A program made the position numbers and the translations under genes. Source: Bhargavaea cecembensis (GTDB lineage Bacteria; Bacillota; Bacilli; Bacillales_A; Planococcaceae). From it: 64,000 bases of DNA. Shown here piece after piece: positions 8,846-16,093 of this stretch. Position 1 is the stretch's first letter, and every line of letters starts with the position of its first letter. The stretch spans positions 186,001-250,000 of the forward strand of contig NZ_LQNT01000011.1 of assembly GCF_001619585.1 (NCBI RefSeq), given 5' to 3'. Under the pieces are notes generated by a model. That model was not told the DNA's origin and did not search any database. It was given only the letters and a program-made list of their open reading frames with translations.

Positions 8846-8887
8846 AAAGCCTCTCTTGTGCGCCGGGCGCGACTAGGAGGCTTTTTT
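8846..8887 (+). promoter_or_regulatory. Second leader hairpin that buries the queF ribosome site
   Basis: AAAGCCTC (8846-8853) pairs with GAGGCTTT (8877-8884), enclosing a GCGC/GCGC inner stem (8860-8870), and is followed by six T residues. The queF ribosome site AGGAGG (8875-8880) is inside the 3' arm. It could work as a translation block or as a second terminator. Confidence 0.65.
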
Positions 8888-8890
8888 ATC

Positions 8891-9391
8891 ATGTCTGGCA
8901 GAAGCCAAGAGCAAGGACTGAAGGATCTGACCCTGCTGGGAAACCAGAATACCCAATACTCCACTGAATACGCACCGGAAGTACTGGAGGCGGTGGATAA
9001 TCTTCATACAAACCGCGACTATTTCGTGAAGTTCAACTGCCCGGAGTTCACGAGCCTGTGCCCAATCACGGGACAGCCCGATTTCGCGACGATGTACATC
9101 TCGTTCATCCCGGACAAAAAACTCGTCGAAAGCAAGTCGCTGAAGCTGTACCTGTTCAGCTTCCGCAACCACGGAGACTTCCATGAAGACTGCGTGAACA
9201 TCATCATGAACGACCTCATCAAGCTGCTCGATCCGCGCTACATCGAAGTATGGGGCAAGTTCACCCCGCGCGGCGGCATCTCAATCGACCCGTGGTGCAA
9301 CTACGGCCGCCCGGGCACGAAATATGAGGAAATCGCCGACTACCGCCTCATGAACCATGACATGAACCCTGAGACGATCGACAACCGCTGA
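8891..9391 (+). CDS. queF: preQ0 reductase (NADPH-dependent 7-cyano-7-deazaguanine reductase)
   Basis: 166-aa unimodular QueF that reduces the nitrile of preQ0 to preQ1 in tRNA queuosine synthesis. It is nearly collinear with B. subtilis QueF (165 aa). The catalytic Cys57 lies in '[18 protein letters not shown]', the acid-base Asp64 follows, and the QueF motif ESKSLKLY is at 80-87. '[15 protein letters not shown]' and the C-terminus 'MNPETIDNR' are conserved. Start ATG 8891, 10 nt after AGGAGG; the longer frame from 8786 overlaps the terminator and is not used. The leader holds a preQ1-I riboswitch, and a second one separates it from queC. Confidence 0.97.
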   Translation: MSGRSQEQGLKDLTLLGNQNTQYSTEYAPEVLEAVDNLHTNRDYFVKFNCPEFTSLCPITGQPDFATMYISFIPDKKLVESKSLKLYLFSFRNHGDFHEDCVNIIMNDLIKLLDPRYIEVWGKFTPRGGISIDPWCNYGRPGTKYEEIADYRLMNHDMNPETIDNR

Positions 9392-9400
9392 CCGGACCCG

Positions 9401-9437
9401 GTAGAAGTTCTTAGCGACCTTCTCTAAAAAACTAAGG
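9401..9437 (+). ncRNA. Second preQ1-I riboswitch, upstream of queC
   Basis: P1 AGAAG (9403-9407) / CTTCT (9419-9423), loop TTCTTAGCGAC, then the tail TAAAAAACTAAGG. P2 can form between CTTAG (9410-9414) and CTAAG (9432-9436). It begins 10 nt after the queF stop, so queC has its own preQ1 sensor within the operon. The expression platform is not clear: GGGAAAC (9436-9442) can pair with GTTTCCC (about 9540-9546), closing a loop that holds the family 2 repeat array. Confidence 0.9.
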
Positions 9438-9457
9438 GAAACAGCAGGAGAAACAAC

Positions 9458-9541
9458 GAGAGTCCAAGAAGCCGGGATGAAAGACCATGCAGGCCAAACG
9501 AAAGACCAAGCATGCCTCTTGAAAGACCAGGCAACTCCCGT
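9458..9541. repeat. 21-nt period array, family 2 (4 units)
   Basis: Four copies of a GAAAGACCAAGC-like core start at 9458, 9479, 9501 and 9522 (spacings 21, 22, 21), each followed by a variable 8-9 nt with GCC. The array lies between the second preQ1 switch and the queC ribosome site. The same family occurs inverted at 14293-14397. Confidence 0.8.
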
Positions 9542-9577
9542 TTCCCGCTGTTTTCAAATCAAAGGAGACCATTTATC

Positions 9578-10279
9578 GTGAAACAAGAAAAAGCGGTCGT
9601 CGTGTTCAGCGGCGGCCAGGACAGCACGACCTGCCTGTTCTGGGCATTGGAACAATTTGCGGAAGTGGAGGCCGTGACGTTCGACTACGGCCAGCGACAC
9701 GCACTTGAAGTGGAATGCGCAAAAGACATCGCAGAAGAACTTGGCGTGAAGCACCACGTCCTCGACATGGCATTGATCGGCCAGCTCGCGCCAAGCGCGC
9801 TGACGGATACCGGAATTGAAGTCGCCGACGGCGAGGACGGGTCGCTGCCGTCCACATTCGTACCGGGGCGGAACCTGCTCTTCTTTTCATTCGCCGGGAT
9901 TCTTGCCCGCCAGATCGGCGCAAAGCATATCGTCACAGGCGTCTCCGAGACCGACTTCAGCGGCTATCCCGACTGCCGCGATGCATTCATCAAATCGCTG
10001 AACGTTACGCTCAATCTTGCGATGGACGGACAGTTCGTCATCCACACGCCGCTCATGTGGCTCGACAAATCGCAGGTCTGGGAACTGTCGGACACGCTCG
10101 GGAAACTCGACTATGTCCGCACCAAGACGCTCACCTGCTACAACGGCATCCAGGCGGACGGCTGCGGCGAGTGCCCGGCGTGCCGCCTTCGCAGGAAAGG
10201 CCTTGAAACCTTCCTTGAGAAGAAGGACGGAACCATTCTTTCCTTGAGCGGATCGGCTGAGGGGGTGGCACAGCCATGA
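9578..10279 (+). CDS. queC: 7-cyano-7-deazaguanine synthase
   Basis: 233-aa ATP-dependent enzyme that converts 7-carboxy-7-deazaguanine to preQ0. The PP-loop SGGQDST is at 11-17, 'TFDYGQRH' and '[15 protein letters not shown]' follow, and the structural zinc is held by Cys187, Cys196, Cys199 and Cys202 ('GCGECPAC'). Start GTG 9578 after AAAGGAG; the longer frame from 9512 runs through the repeat array. Its stop overlaps the next gene's ATG (ATGA). queD and queE are not in the window. Confidence 0.96.
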   Translation: MKQEKAVVVFSGGQDSTTCLFWALEQFAEVEAVTFDYGQRHALEVECAKDIAEELGVKHHVLDMALIGQLAPSALTDTGIEVADGEDGSLPSTFVPGRNLLFFSFAGILARQIGAKHIVTGVSETDFSGYPDCRDAFIKSLNVTLNLAMDGQFVIHTPLMWLDKSQVWELSDTLGKLDYVRTKTLTCYNGIQADGCGECPACRLRRKGLETFLEKKDGTILSLSGSAEGVAQP

Positions 10280-10812
10280 GGATCTTCCTGTACCTTATCT
10301 CCATCGTCATCGCCAACGTCGCGACCGCCGCACTCATGCCGCTTGAATTCGGGATCTTCATCATCCCGGTGGGCACCCTGTTCGCCGGAGCGACGTTCAT
10401 CTTCCGCGACCTTGTCCAGAACCGGTACGGCCGCAGGAAGACCTACATGTTTATTGTAATCGCGCTCGTCCTGTCCGCGACGGTCTCCTTCCTGCTCGGT
10501 GATACGCTGGCCATCGTCACCGCTTCGGCACTCGCGTTCATCGTCGCCGAATCGGCGGATACGGAAATCTACACCCGCCTGAAAGTATCGTTCGTCTGGC
10601 GCGTGTTCTACAGCGGCATCGTCGGCGGCATCCTGGACTCGGCCGTCTTCGTCATTGTCGGCATGAGCCCGATCGGCGCCGGATTTATCCCTTGGGAAGC
10701 CGTTCCGGTCGCCATCCTGAGCCAGGTCATCGCGAAATCCGCCGTCCAGACAGTTGGCGCGCTGATCCTCGGTCAGATGCGCGGATTCCGTGCAGTGCCG
10801 GCCCAGACATAA
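10276..10812 (+). CDS. VUT family (YhhQ-like) queuosine precursor transporter
   Basis: 178-aa membrane protein with about six helices, of the VUT/YhhQ family (COG1738). Relatives import preQ0/preQ1 and are often under preQ1 riboswitch control, as here. Recognisable parts are '[27 protein letters not shown]', '[22 protein letters not shown]' and '[20 protein letters not shown]'. ATG at 10276 overlaps the queC stop, so it belongs to the que operon: synthesis and salvage genes share one transcript. Confidence 0.88.
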   Translation: MRIFLYLISIVIANVATAALMPLEFGIFIIPVGTLFAGATFIFRDLVQNRYGRRKTYMFIVIALVLSATVSFLLGDTLAIVTASALAFIVAESADTEIYTRLKVSFVWRVFYSGIVGGILDSAVFVIVGMSPIGAGFIPWEAVPVAILSQVIAKSAVQTVGALILGQMRGFRAVPAQT

Positions 10813-10816
10813 ATTG

Positions 10817-10859
10817 AAAAGAAGCATGCCGCCCAGGCCGGGCTGCATGCTTCCTTTTC
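10817..10859 (+). terminator. Intrinsic terminator of the que operon
   Basis: GAAGCATGC-GCCC / GGGC-GCATGCTTC followed by CTTTTC. The AAGCATGCAG-type arm recurs at 10963 and 11555. Confidence 0.85.
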
Positions 10860-10862
10860 ATA

Positions 10863-10904
10863 TTGAATGTGCAGTCTCGTGGGACGACTGTACAATCTCA
10901 CCCG
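10863..10904. repeat. 21-nt period array, family 3 (2 degenerate units)
   Basis: Two adjacent 21-nt units (10863-10883, 10884-10904) resembling the TGAATGTGTAATCTCGC family seen at 11451 and, inverted, at 51582. The array lies directly behind the que operon terminator. Confidence 0.55.
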
Positions 10905-10961
10905 CCGCCAGCATTCGGCTTGCTGATTTTTCGCGGACGTGTTGATCATTGACCTTACCAG

Positions 10962-10993
10962 TAAGCATGCAGTCCGCCATGGGCTGCATGCTT
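10962..10993 (-). terminator. Intrinsic terminator of fosB
   Basis: Perfect 10-bp stem AAGCATGCAG / CTGCATGCTT just past the fosB stop. Confidence 0.75.
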
Positions 10994-10997
10994 CTAT

Positions 10998-11420
10998 TCA
11001 TTCATAAAACGTCATATGCGGCTTTTCCTGCCGGTAATAGTCCAGCCGGTCTTCCAGCGTCCCGGTATGGAACTCGAACTTGTGACCGTCTGGGTCGGTG
11101 AAGTAGACGGATTTCCGGTCCCGCTCGTCCCTTTCGCGGCCAGGCAGGATGTTCACGCCAAGCTCCTTGAGTCTGGCGACCTGTCCGTCGAAATCGGCTT
11201 CACCGACCGTGAAGGCGATGTGCGTGTAGGACTCATGAATCTCCTGACGAGGAATGTCCAGCTCCTCATTGAGCGCGAGCCACATCCCGTTCAGATCGAA
11301 ATAGGCAGTGGTCCTGCCCTTAACGAGCAGCTTTGCTTCGAAAACCTCACTGTAAAATTGGATGGACCGGTCCAGGTCGGACACCGAAAACAAGAAGTGA
11401 TTGATCCCCTTAATCGTCAT
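10998..11420 (-). CDS. fosB: Metallothiol transferase FosB (fosfomycin resistance)
   Basis: 140-aa VOC-fold enzyme that adds bacillithiol (or another thiol) to fosfomycin. It is very close to B. subtilis FosB over its whole length. The divalent-metal ligands His8 ('GINHFLF'), His67 ('YTHIAF') and Glu116 ('HKFEFHTG') are present, with '[33 protein letters not shown]' at about 94-125 matching the FosB signature (quoted in pieces: [21 protein letters not shown]). I use ATG 11420 because it aligns with the FosB N-terminus; GTG 11426, closer to GGAGG, is the alternative. It is a single gene between two similar terminators. Confidence 0.94.
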   Translation of the reverse strand: MTIKGINHFLFSVSDLDRSIQFYSEVFEAKLLVKGRTTAYFDLNGMWLALNEELDIPRQEIHESYTHIAFTVGEADFDGQVARLKELGVNILPGRERDERDRKSVYFTDPDGHKFEFHTGTLEDRLDYYRQEKPHMTFYE

Positions 11421-11450
11421 CTGCACTTCCCCCTCCTTCTTGGCTCCATT

Positions 11451-11513
11451 ATGAATGTGTAATCTTGCGGCGTGAATATGTAATCTCGCTCCCTGATCGT
11501 GTAAACTCTCAAG
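11451..11513. repeat. 21-nt period array, family 3 (3 units)
   Basis: Units 11451-11471, 11472-11492 and 11493-11513, core RTGAATRTGTAATCTCGC. It is upstream of fosB and downstream of the acetyltransferase terminator at 11551. Confidence 0.75.
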
Positions 11514-11550
11514 CCAAACGTATCTTCTCGCGAATTCCAGCTCTAAAGAG

Positions 11551-11588
11551 AGAGAAGCATGCAGACCAGACCGGCTGCACGCTTCACT
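11551..11588 (-). terminator. Intrinsic terminator
   Basis: AAGCATGCAG (11555-11564) / CTGCACGCTT (11575-11584), just past the acetyltransferase stop. It shares its arm sequence with the terminators at 10817 and 10962. Confidence 0.75.
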
Positions 11589-12047
11589 TCATTCCACGAT
11601 CCGTTTTTCCATAAGCACATTGTTGCGCCAGGCGCCGTCGCGCTTCGCGATTTTCTCGCGGATGCCGACGATACGGAATCCGCATTTCTCATGCAGGCGG
11701 ATGCTTGCAACATTTTCTTGGAAGATGGCGGCCTGCAGTGTCCAATATCCGGCACGGCGCGCTTCTTCTTCGAGATGGCGCAGCAGCCGTGTACCGATAC
11801 CGCTCCCTCCCGAATTCAGTTTCACGTATACGCTCACTTCACCGACACCGCGGTACACGTCACGTGCGGAGAACGGCATGAGTGATACCCATCCGAGAAC
11901 CTTTCCTTTTTCTTCATAAACGAACCGGAGCTCAGGATGAAATTTCCGGTCCCACCCCTCTTCGGAAGGCACCAGGGTCTCGAATGTCGCGAGGCCTGTG
12001 TCCATCCCTTCCTGGTAAATCTCCAGCACGTCCCCTAAAAACTTCAC
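11589..12047 (-). CDS. GNAT N-acetyltransferase, apparent frameshift near the 5' end
   Basis: 152-aa acetyltransferase frame of the YwnH/phosphinothricin acetyltransferase type: 'ATFETLVPS', the acetyl-CoA loop 'NSGGSGIGTRLLRHLEEEARR', and 'ENVASIRLHEKCGFRIVGIREKI'. The frame opens at a GTG (12047) without a ribosome site. Nineteen bases upstream, ATG 12066 has a near-ideal GGAGGGG and encodes MIRKVSRE, exactly the first strand expected for this family, but one frame off. A single-base change near 12041-12047 would join them. The gene is either mildly truncated or recently inactivated. Confidence 0.75.
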   Translation of the reverse strand: MKFLGDVLEIYQEGMDTGLATFETLVPSEEGWDRKFHPELRFVYEEKGKVLGWVSLMPFSARDVYRGVGEVSVYVKLNSGGSGIGTRLLRHLEEEARRAGYWTLQAAIFQENVASIRLHEKCGFRIVGIREKIAKRDGAWRNNVLMEKRIVE

Positions 12048-12099
12048 GGCTCACTTTCCGGATCATATGCCCCCTCCCCTCAGTAACCGCGTGCTTTCC

Positions 12100-12654
12100 T
12101 CACTCCTCCCCATCCTTCTCCAATGCCAGGTAGCGGTAGAGTGTCGTTTTCGAGATGTTCGTTTTCTCGCGGATTTCGGCGAGTGTATATAAGTTAGAGC
12201 GGTACATCCGGAGTGCTTCGCGGACGTTTTTGTCCTTTTTGCGCGGGCGTCCGGTGGATACGCCTTTTTCCCGCGCGCGGTCGATGCCGGTCTTTGTTGC
12301 AAGGCTCACGGTTTCAGACTGGAATTCCGTGAACATGCGCACCATCTGCTCCAGCGTGAGCGACAGCGGCTGTTCGGAGTCGAATTCCTCTCGGTGGAAT
12401 CGGATCACGGCTTTTTTCTCCGACACCTGTTCGAGCACGGCCATGAGGTGTGCAGGCGAATGGGCGAGCGTGACGAGCGAGTGGACGTAGACCACGTCCC
12501 CTGCCCCGAGCCGTTCCAATAGCGCATCGAGTGCTTCATTGATCTGATACTCCTCTTCCCGCACCCATTCATCGACCGGATGGGTGCCGAGGGTCTCCTT
12601 TTGTGCCGCCATGTCGCGGTCGGACGGCAGGCAGCGGATATATGCGTAGTTCAT
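12100..12654 (-). CDS. Resolvase-like (serine recombinase family) protein with altered active site
   Basis: 184-aa protein with the layout of small serine resolvases: an N-terminal catalytic-like domain (1-125), 'FQSETVSLATKTGIDRAREKGVSTGRPRKK' linker and a C-terminal Hin-type helix-turn-helix ('YTLAEIREKTNISKTTLYRYL', about 150-172). The usual YxRVS motif is replaced by YIRCLPSD, so the nucleophilic serine is not at its normal place. Start ATG 12654, 6 nt after AAGGAG. It has no transposase, inverted repeats or res-like partner nearby. It may be a DNA-binding protein derived from a resolvase. It is divergent from the SulP gene. Confidence 0.8.
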   Translation of the reverse strand: MNYAYIRCLPSDRDMAAQKETLGTHPVDEWVREEEYQINEALDALLERLGAGDVVYVHSLVTLAHSPAHLMAVLEQVSEKKAVIRFHREEFDSEQPLSLTLEQMVRMFTEFQSETVSLATKTGIDRAREKGVSTGRPRKKDKNVREALRMYRSNLYTLAEIREKTNISKTTLYRYLALEKDGEE

Positions 12655-12779
12655 CATAGACTCCTTTCCGGAAAAGCTTCGTTCCCATTATAAACGGAGA
12701 AAGGACCAAAAGGGTTCCCTTTTGGAACAATCGATGTTAGAATGTGTCAGTCAGATTACAATAAAGAGGTGTACCAAAA

Positions 12780-14246
12780 TTGATAGATACATTAAAGAAA
12801 GAATGGTTCGGCAACGTCCGGGGGGATATCCTGGCGGGTACCGTTGTGGCCCTCGCCCTGATTCCCGAGGCCATCGCCTTTTCCATCATAGCAGGCGTGG
12901 ACCCGATGGTCGGCTTATATGCCTCCTTCTGTATTGCGGTCATCATCGCCTTCGTCGGCGGGCGGCCGGGCATGATTTCGGCGGCGACCGGCGCGATGGC
13001 GCTTCTCATGGTGCCGCTCGTCCGCGAGCACGGACTGGATTATCTTCTTGCGGCGACGATCCTCACCGGGGTCATCCAGATCCTTTTCGGTGTACTGAAG
13101 ATCGCAAAGCTGATGAAATTCATTCCCCGTGCTGTCATGATCGGCTTCGTCAACTCGCTGGCGATCCTGATTTTCATGGCGCAGGTGCCGCACTTCCTCG
13201 GCATCAATAACATGACCTATGTATTCGTCGCGATCACGCTCGCAATTGTCTATATCGTCCCGCGGTTCTTCCGTGCGATTCCCGCTCCGCTAATCGCGAT
13301 TGTCATCCTGACGGCGGTGGCGATCTTCTCCGGCTTCGAGCTTCGCACGGTCGGCGACCTCGGCACGATTTCGCAGACGCTCCCGGCATTCCTGATCCCG
13401 AATGTTCCATTTAACCTGGAAACACTCGCGATCATCTTCCCGTACTCGCTCGCGCTCGCAATCGTCGGGCTGCTTGAGTCGCTCCTCACTTCCCAGATTG
13501 TCGACGACATGACCGACACGGGAAGCAATAAAAACAGAGAAGCGCGCGGCCAGGGCATCGCGAACGTCATCAACGGATTCTTCGGCGGAATGGCGGGCTG
13601 CGCGATGATCGGCCAGTCGGTCATCAACGTGAAAAGCGGCGGACGCGGTCGGCTGTCCACACTGACGGCGGGTCTCCTGCTCATGTTCCTGATCATCGTC
13701 CTCGGCGACCTCGTCGTCCAGATTCCGATGCCGGTCCTCGTCGGCATCATGATCATGGTATCGATCGGCACGTTCGACTGGGGCTCGTTCACGTACCTCA
13801 GGAAAGCACCGAAGTCGGATGCGGCAGTCATGGTTGTCACGATGGCGATCGTCGTGGCCACACACGACCTGTCCAAAGGCGTCATCGCCGGTGTCATCCT
13901 CAGCGCAATCTTCTTCGTCGTCAAAATCTCCAAAATCAAGGTCGAGAAAAAGCTTACGGACGCCGGCATCCTGTACAGCGTCCAGGGCCAGCTGTTCTTT
14001 GCTTCGGTTGAGGACTTCCTCGCAGGCATCGACCTGACCGAGCAGAATAAAGACATTCGCATTGACTTCACCGACTCCCATGTATGGGACGACTCTGCGG
14101 TCGGTGCGATTGACAAGGCGGTCCTGAAGCTCAGGGAAAACGGCAACGATGTCACCGTCCAGGGCCTGAACGCCTCCAGCCGCCGGATCATCGACAGGCA
14201 GGCCGTCTATACAAACGAAACGGCCATCGCGGCCACAACCGAATAA
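12780..14246 (+). CDS. SulP family anion transporter with STAS domain
   Basis: 488-aa SLC26/SulP protein. The membrane part (about 1-380) carries '[29 protein letters not shown]', '[20 protein letters not shown]', '[62 protein letters not shown]' (the conserved sulfate-transporter region, seen as several adjacent motifs). A short STAS domain follows (about 395-475, '[23 protein letters not shown]'). Substrate may be sulfate, bicarbonate or another anion. TTG 12780 after AAGAGGTG is the start. Monocistronic, ended by the hairpin at 14259. Confidence 0.93.
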   Translation: MIDTLKKEWFGNVRGDILAGTVVALALIPEAIAFSIIAGVDPMVGLYASFCIAVIIAFVGGRPGMISAATGAMALLMVPLVREHGLDYLLAATILTGVIQILFGVLKIAKLMKFIPRAVMIGFVNSLAILIFMAQVPHFLGINNMTYVFVAITLAIVYIVPRFFRAIPAPLIAIVILTAVAIFSGFELRTVGDLGTISQTLPAFLIPNVPFNLETLAIIFPYSLALAIVGLLESLLTSQIVDDMTDTGSNKNREARGQGIANVINGFFGGMAGCAMIGQSVINVKSGGRGRLSTLTAGLLLMFLIIVLGDLVVQIPMPVLVGIMIMVSIGTFDWGSFTYLRKAPKSDAAVMVVTMAIVVATHDLSKGVIAGVILSAIFFVVKISKIKVEKKLTDAGILYSVQGQLFFASVEDFLAGIDLTEQNKDIRIDFTDSHVWDDSAVGAIDKAVLKLRENGNDVTVQGLNASSRRIIDRQAVYTNETAIAATTE

Positions 14247-14258
14247 CTACTGCGACTC

Positions 14259-14295
14259 AAGGCGGCTCCGGAATCCTATCCGGAGCCGTCTTCTT
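14259..14295 (+). terminator. Intrinsic terminator of the SulP gene
   Basis: GGCGGCTCCGGA / TCCGGAGCCGTC stem followed by TTCTT; the family 2 repeat array begins at its last bases. Confidence 0.8.
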
Positions 14296-14397
14296 GGTCT
14301 TTCGTTGTCTTTGCTTGGCCTCTTATTGCCTCTGCTTGGTCTTTCACTGCCCTCTCCTGGACATTCGTTAGCTCTGCCCGGTCTTTCGCCCTTGATA
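14293..14397. repeat. 21-nt period array, family 2 inverted (5 units)
   Basis: Five gapless 21-nt units starting at 14293, 14314, 14335, 14356 and 14377, core CTTGGTCTTTCG, which is the reverse complement of the GAAAGACCAAG core of the array at 9458. It fills the space between the SulP terminator and the HxlR promoter. Confidence 0.85.
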
Positions 14398-14413
14398 TAT
14401 TTTTTATACTTGA

Positions 14414-14426
14414 TATACTAAGTATA
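14414..14426. promoter_or_regulatory. Candidate HxlR operator palindrome
   Basis: Perfect 13-bp palindrome TATACTAAGTATA, 34 bp upstream of the HxlR start, inside an AT-rich promoter stretch. It is probably an autoregulatory site. Confidence 0.5.
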
Positions 14427-14459
14427 CAACAAAGCAAACACATCAAAGGAGGCGTGCCC

Positions 14460-14801
14460 TTGCAGACTTGTCCCTATATGGAGGCGGCTTTTCAGATCCT
14501 CGGGAAAAAGTGGAACGGCCAGCTGGTCCACTATCTGTGGTCCCGCGAAAATTACGCCGCCCACTTCTCGGAGATGAAGCAGGACCTCGCGGGCATGACG
14601 CCCCGTGCGCTGTCACTTAAGCTCACCGAACTGACCGAGGCCGGCCTCATCGAAAAGACCGTCCACCAAGACCCGTCCATCAGCATCCTTTACCGTCTGA
14701 CGGACAAAGGCGCGGCACTGGCCGAAAGCCTGAAACCCATCCAAGAGTGGGCCCAGCAACATCTCGACGTCCAACTCACCCCAACAAAGGAGGAACAATG
14801 A
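14460..14801 (+). CDS. HxlR family transcriptional regulator
   Basis: 113-aa winged-helix regulator. The start region 'CPYMEAAFQILGKKWNGQLV' has the family Cys near the N-terminus (Cys4), which in several relatives senses thiol-reactive or oxidising agents. 'MTPRALSLKLTELTEAGLIEK' is the recognition-helix part, and 'YRLTDKGAALAESLKPIQEWA' is the wing and dimer helix. TTG 14460 lies 7 nt after GGAGG; GTG 14454 abuts that site. Its stop overlaps or touches the next start, so it is in an operon with the DsbA-fold gene, and a palindrome upstream may be its operator. Confidence 0.9.
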   Translation: MQTCPYMEAAFQILGKKWNGQLVHYLWSRENYAAHFSEMKQDLAGMTPRALSLKLTELTEAGLIEKTVHQDPSISILYRLTDKGAALAESLKPIQEWAQQHLDVQLTPTKEEQ

Positions 14802-15727
14802 TGAACAAAAACAACCTGATCTGCGATATGGAAACCGGCGTATGCGGCGTCCCGGGAGAGGAAAACACGAGCGGCTTCCAGATGCTTGACTTCAGCCAGC
14901 CGAAGGAAAAAGTCGACCTGTATTATGTGACCGACCCGATCTGCTCGCACTGCTGGGCGCTTGAGCCGCAGTTCCGCGCATTTACGGAGCGCTATGCCAA
15001 TCACCTGAACGTCCATACGGTCATGGGCGGCCTGCTTGAGAAATGGGACGGATTTGCCGACCGGGCCAACGGAATTTCCGGCCCTGAAGACGTCGCGTCC
15101 CACTGGCGGGAAGTCGGCGAGCACAGCCGGATGCCGATCGACGGAACGCTCTGGCACACGGATCCCGTCACGTCTTCGTTCATCCCGTCCCGCGTATTCA
15201 AGGTCGTCCAAAAGCACGATCCTTCACTTGCACCGGTGTTCCTGCGCCGCGCCCGCGAAGAGCTGTTCGCCTTCAACCGCAACATTTCCGATGCCGCCGT
15301 CCTGAAGGAAATCGTCGACGGACTCGGTCTTGACGGAGACGCCATTGTAAAAGAATCCGAAACACCGGAAGCACAGCAGCTACTCCAAGAAGATTTCCGC
15401 ACGGCGGCCAGCCTCGGCGCCCGCGGCTTCCCGACAATCGTCCTCGTGAACAAAAACCAGCAGGGCGTGAAAATCGTCGGTGCCCGCCCGCTTGAAGCGT
15501 ACGAAGAAGCGCTGAAGCAGGTCCTCACCGAAGGCGAACCGAAAGCGGCGGACACGCCAACACTCCAGACCGTCCTGGGGAAAGAAAAGCGGCTTTTCTC
15601 CAAAGAAATCGAGGTGCTCTACAATATCTCTCAAGAAGAAGTGAGCAGCTTCGTCGCACGCGAGCTTCCGGACGGCTCGTTTGAAACGGATGAGGTGCTC
15701 GGCGAAACGAGTTTCCTTCAGAAGTAA
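14801..15727 (+). CDS. DsbA family thioredoxin-fold protein (FrnE/SpxH-like)
   Basis: 308-aa cytosolic protein without signal peptide. The thioredoxin-fold redox motif is 'DPICSHCWALEP' (CSHC, 48-51), followed by a helical insertion and the cis-Pro strand 'LGARGFPTIVLVNKN'. A C-terminal extension of about 80 residues resembles the tail of SpxH (YjbH), the ClpXP adaptor for Spx. The usual SpxH has Cys-rich N-terminal histidines that are missing here, so a FrnE-like oxidoreductase is equally possible. AGGAGG precedes ATG 14801 (alternative 14798). Coupled to HxlR, suggesting induction by thiol stress. Confidence 0.85.
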   Translation: MNKNNLICDMETGVCGVPGEENTSGFQMLDFSQPKEKVDLYYVTDPICSHCWALEPQFRAFTERYANHLNVHTVMGGLLEKWDGFADRANGISGPEDVASHWREVGEHSRMPIDGTLWHTDPVTSSFIPSRVFKVVQKHDPSLAPVFLRRAREELFAFNRNISDAAVLKEIVDGLGLDGDAIVKESETPEAQQLLQEDFRTAASLGARGFPTIVLVNKNQQGVKIVGARPLEAYEEALKQVLTEGEPKAADTPTLQTVLGKEKRLFSKEIEVLYNISQEEVSSFVARELPDGSFETDEVLGETSFLQK

Positions 15728-15746
15728 GCACTGGAAAATATCACAT

Positions 15747-15776
15747 CGAATCGTTCTGCCTCCAGCGGTTATTCTA
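15747..15776 (+). promoter_or_regulatory. Candidate sigma-G promoter of the SASP gene
   Basis: CGAATC, 17-nt spacer, TATTCTA: a fair match to the forespore sigma-G pattern (TGAATA, CATACTA), 26 bp before the SASP start. Confidence 0.5.
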
Positions 15777-15801
15777 ACTGCACAAAGGAGGCGAAAACCA
15801 C

Positions 15802-16005
15802 ATGCCAAACAACAACAATTCCAACAAACTCGTTGTACCGGGCGTACGCCAGGCACTCGACCAGATGAAGGAAGAGATTGCACGGGAGTTCGGTGTTCAG
15901 CTTGGAGAAAACACAACAGCGCGTGCCAACGGTTCCGTCGGCGGAGAAATCACGAAGCGCCTGGTTGCCCAAGCTCAACAGCAAATGAAAAACGGCGGCC
16001 AGTAA
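15802..16005 (+). CDS. Alpha/beta-type small acid-soluble spore protein
   Basis: 67-aa spore DNA-coating protein that protects the dormant chromosome and supplies amino acids at germination. The GPR protease site region '[10 protein letters not shown]' is at 23-32, and the second conserved block '[20 protein letters not shown]' spans 43-62. AAAGGAGG precedes ATG 15802. It shows the organism is, or descends from, a spore-former. It is monocistronic, with a strong terminator shared with the gerA operon. Confidence 0.97.
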   Translation: MPNNNNSNKLVVPGVRQALDQMKEEIAREFGVQLGENTTARANGSVGGEITKRLVAQAQQQMKNGGQ

Positions 16006-16047
16006 TCCGCCCTGAAATCAGTATGTCCCTACCCAAATCCGCCATAC

Positions 16048-16093
16048 AAAAGAACCGCCGGAGGGCCTTCAACCCTTCCGGCGGTTCTTATTA
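16048..16093. terminator. Bidirectional intrinsic terminator
   Basis: Perfect 13-bp stem AAGAACCGCCGGA / TCCGGCGGTTCTT between the SASP gene and the convergent gerAC. Confidence 0.9.
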
